DNA from: Xylogone sp. PMI_703
Taxonomy: Eukaryota > Ascomycota > Leotiomycetes
NCBI GenBank assembly: GCA_021399445.1
Contig: JAJTUQ010000001.1
Location: 6,138,001 to 6,202,000 of the forward strand
DNA: 64,000 nucleotides
Reading direction: 5' to 3'
The notes under the pieces were generated by a model. The model saw only the letters and a program-made list of their open reading frames with translations. It ran no database searches and had not been told where the DNA came from. Positions 58,644 through 64,000 of this stretch are shown one piece after another. Numbering within the stretch: position 1 is the stretch's first letter; each line of letters starts with the position of its first letter. The position numbers were made by a program, and so were the translations under genes.

Positions 58644-59161
58644 ATGTCTTCTGGCGAGAAGAATCGGTATTGGATCCCCAATCTCGATATCAACAAGAAA
58701 GTGATCACTCAAGAAATTCAATATTTTCTCGGTCCAGAAGCTACAGTGCGACCATATACTCGAGAAGTAGGCTTCCGTCCAGATCCGCGGCCGGAATGAA
58801 GCACTTACTATTTCTGCAGGGTGAAGACGGGTTTCTTATCACTACTCCCGGGGAATGTCTGACAGATGTGAGTTGCTCCAACCAAGGTAGACAAGTGTAA
58901 CGTGCCACCAGTACTAACAGCCTGCAGGAGCAAATTGATGACATATGTCGAAAGTCAAAAGAATTCTGGGATAGACAAGCGGCCGCTAAAATCAGGAAAG
59001 ATTCAGATAAACAGCTCAAGCGGCCGCTGCATCAGCCTATAGTTATCTCACGAGGCTCAAGTTCTTCGAGCCATCATCGACATCGTTCAGACGCACGTCG
59101 AAGCGACGGATCATGGCGTCGGTCAGGTGATGACCGGTATAGGGAGATATTGCGGAGATGA
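58644..59161 (+). CDS. Conserved small protein of unknown function, 134 aa
   Basis: Three exons, 58644-58766, 58820-58867 and 58928-59161, each phase 0; the middle one is only 48 nt. Because the exons are short, no single open frame reveals the gene. The protein reads MSSGEKNRYWIPNLDINKKV, then a segment with IQYFLGPEATVRPYTRE. The next exon has GEDGFLITTPGECLTD, the third DEQ-type continuation IDDICRKSKEFWDRQAA. A polar tail follows with a Ser run, then a His/Arg cluster and RRS repeats reminiscent of SR-type tails. Wording of the first 75 residues resembles small ascomycete proteins I have seen annotated only as hypothetical; I cannot assign a function. No signal peptide or membrane segment. 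It converges on TEN1, 284 bp away. Confidence 0.7.
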
Positions 59162-59445
59162 ACGGCTGAGGACGGTTGAATGATGCACACTCAGATTTCC
59201 GGGAGACTGAGTGCCCACTGTACTCAAGTCTCTGAGGACGATATGATAATCCATGCTAGCTATCGAGCTGCATTAATGATGGGGCTGGCTGCTTGTACTC
59301 AGAACTCACCATCGGAGTAGTTCTAGTTCAACACTCCTATAACACATCTCGAAGTATCCTGTTAGGTCTTCAGAGGTAGTTGAGCTACCTCTTAAGTTAA
59401 GTTAGATGTTCATAATGTTTAAACAATTAGTCTCAGACGAAACCG

Positions 59446-60082
59446 TCAGAGGTTCTGTTGATCGAGAGATTGCTCGTATTTATCAAGTTTGATTGGCCCA
59501 GCAGACCAGAGCACAATAGCTTGAACATAGATCCCATTGCGTGACTTCTTTGAGATTGCAGGAAGATCATCTCGCGGCTTGGGTGTGACATAACCCATAA
59601 CATTAACCCATTCGCCAATCTGGGTTTCAGTAGACTTCAACGTGTTCAGAACATGCTCAACATTAACAAACGCTTTCAAGTTGTTGCCTTGGGGGTGATT
59701 ATGTTCCAAAGTCAGAACTGCTGACTGCGTGCTGTATGATGTCACACTGGCGATTAATCATCTTAGCAGTTATACCCAAATAAGATAGCAGAGGTCCAAA
59801 ATCTATGCGTCGAGTAAACAAGCTTTTGGGCATCCCATATCATAGTGAGGCTACCATATGCCAGCCAAAATATTAACAAGTTGTATGCCTCCCACAAAAA
59901 GTAGTAACCACGGCACACTTGGCATCATACAGCACCAATCATTCCAACGCCCATAGAGGCACAGAAATATATATGGAGACTTACCAACCTAAAAAGCGTA
60001 CTTTATCTCCAGGATGAAATTTGTGGAGCTCAGAGAGTAACAACAATTTTGTCGCAACCAGTCCGCTATATGATCCGCTCAT
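59446..60082 (-). CDS. TEN1: TEN1, OB-fold subunit of the telomere-capping CST complex
   Basis: With CTC1/Cdc13 and STN1, Ten1 binds the telomeric 3' overhang and recruits polymerase alpha. Exons 60082-59985 and 59746-59446 give 132 aa, a normal size for Ten1. The two exons are separated by a 238-nt intron, longer than most here, with a GTAAGT donor and CGCCAG acceptor. The N-terminal strand region reads KLLLLSELHKFHPGDKVRFL and joins to GCVTSYSTQSAVLTLEHNHP, the expected beta-barrel pattern. EWVNVMGYVT and VQAIVLWSAGPIKLDKYE are characteristic of fungal Ten1. It is divergent from SNF7, 563 bp apart. The identification is by family wording and fold pattern; Ten1 proteins diverge fast, so a profile search should confirm it. 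Confidence 0.82.
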
Positions 60083-60645
60083 ATCTAATTTAGAACTCAG
60101 AAATAGCCTTCATAACAACCGGAAAATAAGGAATAGAGAGATTCAAGAAGTGTTGTCTTTCTAGGCAGTGAAGCGATGGGAGGTTGTCCAGCCGCACGTG
60201 ATAGGATGTGGTCAAGGCACTTTCTGAGTCGCACTAGTGCCAATATGATCCCGGCCGATTAGCGCGTCATCGCCATTTGTGGTAGAACCTCATGGTCATT
60301 CCCAAATCCCCAGCTGCCTACGAGAAGCTTCTTGCTAAGACACGATAACGAGACAACCACCGCCATCGAAGAGCAGTAAGCTCAACCTACCCTGAACCGA
60401 TACTATACTAGACCTAGAAACCTTATCTATTCCATAGGTAGACTACGGCCTCTCTTTGGTTTCCGTTTGATAGTCTGCGCACCCCACCTCATCAACTCTA
60501 TATCTCGGGCCTCGACCTTGCGATTCCGTCTACTAACATCCTGAATTTTAAGCCAGATTCAAGCCCTCTTCTGAGCAGCGATTGGGTTTGGTGGACTGTC
60601 ATATTTCTCTCTAGGCCCGCTCGCATTTAGATAAGTGTATTCAGG
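60083..60645. other. Divergent promoter between TEN1 and SNF7
   Basis: 563 bp without a gene. It contains a CACGTG hexamer at 60196-60201, a possible E-box-type bHLH site. The right half is pyrimidine-rich and is probably the SNF7 leader. Confidence 0.5.
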
Positions 60646-61550
60646 ATGTCAGGCGTTTGGGGTTGGTTTGGCGGCCAGAGTGCCCAGAAGAAGAAGGACT
60701 CCCCGAAAAATGCGATCCTAGGCCTCAGATCACAGCTGGAGATGCTGCAGAAGAGAGAGAGACATTTACAGAATCAGATGGATGAGCAGGATGCTATCGC
60801 AAGGAAGAATGTGAGCACAAACAAAAACGGTATGTCACACTGTTTCTTCTAAGCCCTTCCGGAAATTGTTCCTCGGCCAAATCTCTATCCAAAAAGTTAC
60901 GATACGGACCCGACTGACATGATAATATTCTGTAATAGCTGCGAAGGCTGCCCTGAGAAGGAAAAAGCAGCATGAGCACACCCTCGAACAAACAACTGCG
61001 CAGATAGCCACTCTGGAACAACAAATCTACTCTATTGAGGCAGCAAACATCAACAGGGAAACTCTGGCAGCTATGGAGCGAGCAGGCGAAGCTATGCAGA
61101 GCATCCATGGAAAGCTAAACATAGACAAAGTGGACGAGACAATGTATGGTGCTTCTAGAATAATCCTGTTCGAGTACACTACGCTAACTCTGCGTGTAGC
61201 GAGAAACTCCGAGAGCAACATGCACTTGGCGAAGAAATCGCCAATGCTATTACAAGTGCACCTATCGGTGAACCGATAGACGAGTCGGAGCTAGATGAAG
61301 AACTAGCCGAGTTAGAGCAGGAGCAACTGGATAATAAGATGCTGAAGACCGGTTCCGTGCCTGTATCTGACGAGATACATAGACTCCCAGCAGCGGTCAA
61401 CGGCGAGAGTAAGCTAGCCCCACTATTCCTACCTTGGTTTCCTAAGTCTAATGCCCCACAGTCAAGGGTAAAGCTCCTGCACATGCGGAGGAAGAAGACG
61501 AAGAGGAGGAGCTCAGGAAACTACAGGCCGAAATGGCCATTGAATCCTAA
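60646..61550 (+). CDS. SNF7: ESCRT-III subunit Snf7/Vps32
   Basis: Main filament-forming subunit of ESCRT-III; it drives multivesicular body budding and, in fungi, pH signalling through the Pal/Rim pathway by docking PalA/Rim20. Exons 60646-60829, 60939-61143, 61200-61408 and 61462-61550 give 228 aa. The N-terminus reads MSGVWGWFGG, the membrane-inserting amphipathic start of Snf7, followed by the basic helix-1/2 hairpin (RRKKQHEHTLEQTT). DKVDETIEKLREQHALGEEI follows across the third splice. The C-terminal half is acidic (DESELDEELAELEQEQ, later EEEDEEEELRKLQAEMA) and holds the helix that binds Vps4. The splice at 61143/61200 replaces the usual Met by Ile. An YPxL-type site for PalA binding was not identified. 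Confidence 0.92.
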
Positions 61551-63314
61551 ACAGTCGATTGAGAGATTGGTATCTTCATCTCAGGGATATCCGAGGAAGA
61601 TAATCTTTTTCCTTTTCTCTCGACGCCAGTTACATAGTAGTGCATGTCTGGTCGGTTGGCGAAGGCTTGGTTGTTTGGGAACTTGAGGTTGCAGTGTGAT
61701 GGCGCTTTGACACATTTTACACATTTTTCCTGCGTTGGCGTTTGGGATCTACTGTACATTTTCCAATGTTGAGAGCCACTTTCCTAAAGCTAGATTGTTG
61801 TAGACCTTCCTGATGGTCATAATTGATATTTCAGAGTGTAGCGGCTAAGACGCTGGTGAGGATTGATTACAGCTGAATTACAGCTGATTATTACTCCGTA
61901 CTGGGGTGGGACAGGGAAGTAAGCCGGACTCCGTAAGCCTGCACGACGTCCCGAAAGCCCTATTTTTAATACCTGTGATGGTGGGCACATTGTAAACGAT
62001 GCTGAGAGATTGGTTACAACATCCAACAGCCTGTGATGGCTTTATCAGAAGATAGAAGACAACACACCTATCATGAGTCTGGACCTGAATGCTCAGGCAC
62101 ATGTCAGGCACGAACGCGCCTGACACTTCCCGAACCTTTCAAGACTCAACCGTAGCTATCTCCATCCCGAGGGCCACAATTCCTCAATCCTCTGCATCAT
62201 GTCATCATACCGGTGCTGCTCTAAACACATTGCCAGATATCCGTGATACGTCCGGTCAATTCAATTCTATCCGATTAATCTCCTTGCATTTTTACGAGGG
62301 CCTGGACCAACGGGGCATATACGGCGAACACGTTGCATGACACTATGGCAACCACAGCAACGGGAGCAGCGGGAGATATCACAGACTGCATCTTGCCTCC
62401 ATCCGGGGAACCAGTAGGATAGGTTTTTGATCCACCGGACCAACCGTTCCTTAGCACATCTGCAAGTTGCAGGCTCTTCTCCTCCCTCTTTATGTCGCCT
62501 TGCTTTTGCCTGCCAAAGCTGTGCAGTTCGAGCCAACTGTGGTTCTCCCGTGCAGCCCTCTATCTCTTTCTTTGAGTGGTGCGTTGTCTTGCGTCGTTGG
62601 GCTGCACTCACCCTCTTCTATTCTGAGGCGGATCGCCTCAACATTAGATCAACCTTTCATAGATTGTTCGGATTGCAACGTGGCCCCGCTGCGTCAATTC
62701 TTGTCCAATGACTGGTAAGCACGAATATGATTTCATCCTCTAAGAGCAATTCTGTCGTGGGCTACCCGCGCAAAGGTGGGAATATTTTTTACTTGGTTTC
62801 TCTTTCGTTATATGCTGTGGCAAACCGCCAATGAATGCAATCTTCTCTTCTGTTCAGTTCTTCAGGCCCTTTGTGTAGCCCTACTATTTGTCCATGTTCT
62901 GCAGTATTACTGTTTCATGTATTTCAATTAAGGTTTGGGCACAAAAGCTCCCTTTAACCTAATTCTATCAAGCAATCAATCAATCGATTATTTAATCAGT
63001 CAATTTGGCTGCAGTCGATTCTTCGAGAATTCCTGCACCTTCCCTTTGGCCACCCGCCTTGAGCCGAACCAATTCCTTGCTGATTAGCATATTGCAATAG
63101 GAGGCGAACGATAGATGAACAGCCCACCAAAAACTCTTCAATTCGTATAAAGGTAGTGTAATGCTGCTGCTACCTTGTGTGTATGTCCTTTATGGAAGTT
63201 TCGTTTTGCCCTCACCGAGCCAATATTAGTTGGTCCGATATACAAACCAGCCGGCTATCGGATCCTGTCACATTCAAGGCTGGAAAATCGGGCACAGCTC
63301 TTCTCGAGCCCTAT
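61551..63314. other. Gene-free 1.8 kb
   Basis: Holds the SNF7 3' UTR and the presumed promoter of the gene at the right edge. A CTCCGTAC copy lies at 61894-61901. Runs of ATCAATCAATCAATCG near 62970-62990 form a short tetranucleotide repeat. No coding region is supported. Confidence 0.55.
62968..62995. repeat. Short (AATC)n tetranucleotide array
   Basis: Four to five AATC/GATT units in a row (AAGCAATCAATCAATCGATT). Simple slippage repeat, intergenic. Confidence 0.6.
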
Positions 63315-64000
63315 ATGGCCCATAACGACGAGGAACGTGGGGGAGACGACGGTTTGTCTTCAGAATTGCATGATGCTGCTAGTAGAACTGATCGAATTCC
63401 AGAAGCAGTGGACCACACGCCAAGTCGGGATGGCGAAGCTGTAGTGGATGATACGGAATTAACAGAAGAAGCCAGTGGTCCATCACCAACTGATGTGCTG
63501 GAGATCGATAGCCACCAACAAACATCACAGCAGGAAGGAGACAATGACACCCCTATACCATTAGTTGAAGATGATGCATCACCTTCTAATCCTGAGTTGG
63601 TGGAACCAATCGGCCCTACTGAATCGGTCGAAGCAGCTCAAGTGGAAGAGCATATTGAAGTTACGGAACCCAGCAGGCCCGCCGAGCCTATTGAACCGTC
63701 CGATCTGACAGAAGCAACAGAGACCACTGAAGTCGCAGAAGCGGCGGAGACCGCAGAGCCTATTGAAGTCCTCAACTCAACTGATACTACCGACGTTCCT
63801 GGACCCACTGGATCTGATGAAGTGTCTGAATCCACAGAGTCTACTGAAGTGCCAGAGCCAACCGGGTCTGTAGATATGGTGGGGCCTACTACATCTACCG
63901 AACCCACCGACACCGCTGAAAATGTCGAATCAACTTATCTCACTGACCCTGTGGAACCGACAACAGATACTGATCCTATTAAGACTACCAGTTCCGATGA
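63315..64000 (+). CDS. Acidic Thr/Glu/Pro-rich repeat protein (5' part, runs off the window)
   Basis: From the ATG at 63315 the frame is open for 228 codons to the end of the window. The product begins MAHNDEERGGDDGLSSEL and is strongly acidic. From about residue 95 it consists of loose five- to seven-residue repeats built on (E/D)(P/S)T(E/D), such as EPIGPTESVE, EVTEPSRPAEPIEPSD, EVSESTESTEVPEPTGS and TSTEPTDT. No signal peptide or domain is visible in the part shown. The antisense strand is also open because the repeats avoid stops in both directions, but the plus-strand composition and its ATG context favour this strand. Function unknown; the N-terminal disordered region of a larger protein is likely. 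Confidence 0.6.
   Translation, partial: MAHNDEERGGDDGLSSELHDAASRTDRIPEAVDHTPSRDGEAVVDDTELTEEASGPSPTDVLEIDSHQQTSQQEGDNDTPIPLVEDDASPSNPELVEPIGPTESVEAAQVEEHIEVTEPSRPAEPIEPSDLTEATETTEVAEAAETAEPIEVLNSTDTTDVPGPTGSDEVSESTESTEVPEPTGSVDMVGPTTSTEPTDTAENVESTYLTDPVEPTTDTDPIKTTSSD

Noticed and set aside
63638..63913. 91-aa Ser/Val-rich frame on the minus strand at the right edge
   Set aside because: Reverse strand of the acidic repeat frame that begins with ATG at 63315; the plus-strand frame is longer and stays open to the window end.
1..64000. tRNA, rRNA, intact transposon or secondary-metabolite cluster
   Set aside because: I scanned for B-box-like GGTTCGAATCC sequences, transposase or reverse-transcriptase motifs and PKS/NRPS/terpene enzymes and saw none. 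GTTCGA hits at about 2813 and 47027 lie inside protein genes.

Overview
This window is nuclear DNA of a filamentous ascomycete (Pezizomycotina). The evidence is short introns (about 50-240 nt) with GTAAGT/GTATGT-type donors and CTAAC-type branch points, long C/T-rich leaders, and fungal genes such as a class III chitin synthase, an APSES regulator of the StuA type, an Opy2 anchor and a fungal TACC protein. Overall protein similarity feels closest to Leotiomycetes (Botrytis/Glarea-like), but that placement is from memory and only moderately supported. I joined exons by hand; splice phases close into full-length proteins in every case below.

Layout. 1-2190: no gene. 2191-3419 (-): OPY2, divergent from 5820-8755 (+): class III chitin synthase. 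8756-12657: gene-poor. 12658-13366 (-): small GPI-type cell-wall protein of the CCG-6 kind, followed by 4.5 kb without a gene. 17840-25403 (+): four metabolic or regulatory genes in a row, namely a propionyl-CoA-synthetase-like ligase, UBC12 (NEDD8 conjugation), mitochondrial ketol-acid reductoisomerase and a PLP serine/threonine dehydratase-racemase. 25404-27087: imperfect repeats, no gene. 27088-31000 (-): a TACC-type coiled-coil protein and a single-BRCT protein. 31001-41475: a 10.5 kb gene desert. 41476-45932 (+): StuA with a very long leader almost free of ATG. 46691-48046 (-): glutamate-5-semialdehyde dehydrogenase, divergent from 48798-50496 (+): COP9 signalosome subunit 3. 50992-53056 (-): RPA1, divergent from 53339-54488 (+): dienelactone hydrolase family. 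54756-55882 (-): quinone oxidoreductase. 55883-58643: no gene. 58644-59161 (+): conserved 134-aa protein of unknown function. 59446-60082 (-): TEN1 of the telomeric CST complex, divergent from 60646-61550 (+): SNF7/Vps32. 63315 to the right edge (+): the start of an acidic Thr/Glu/Pro-rich repeat protein, cut by the window.

There is no operon-like logic; neighbours are mostly unrelated housekeeping genes. Two themes recur. Cell wall and osmosensing: OPY2, chitin synthase and the CCG-6-like wall protein. Genome maintenance: RPA1, TEN1, the BRCT protein and TACC. NEDD8 conjugation (UBC12) and its reversal (COP9 signalosome) are both represented. I found no CRISPR array, intact transposon, tRNA, rRNA or secondary-metabolite cluster. 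The most unusual structure is the StuA 5' region: 1,584 bp with no ATG on the sense strand, then a 7-codon upstream ORF, then 159 open in-frame codons ahead of the first AUG of StuA.
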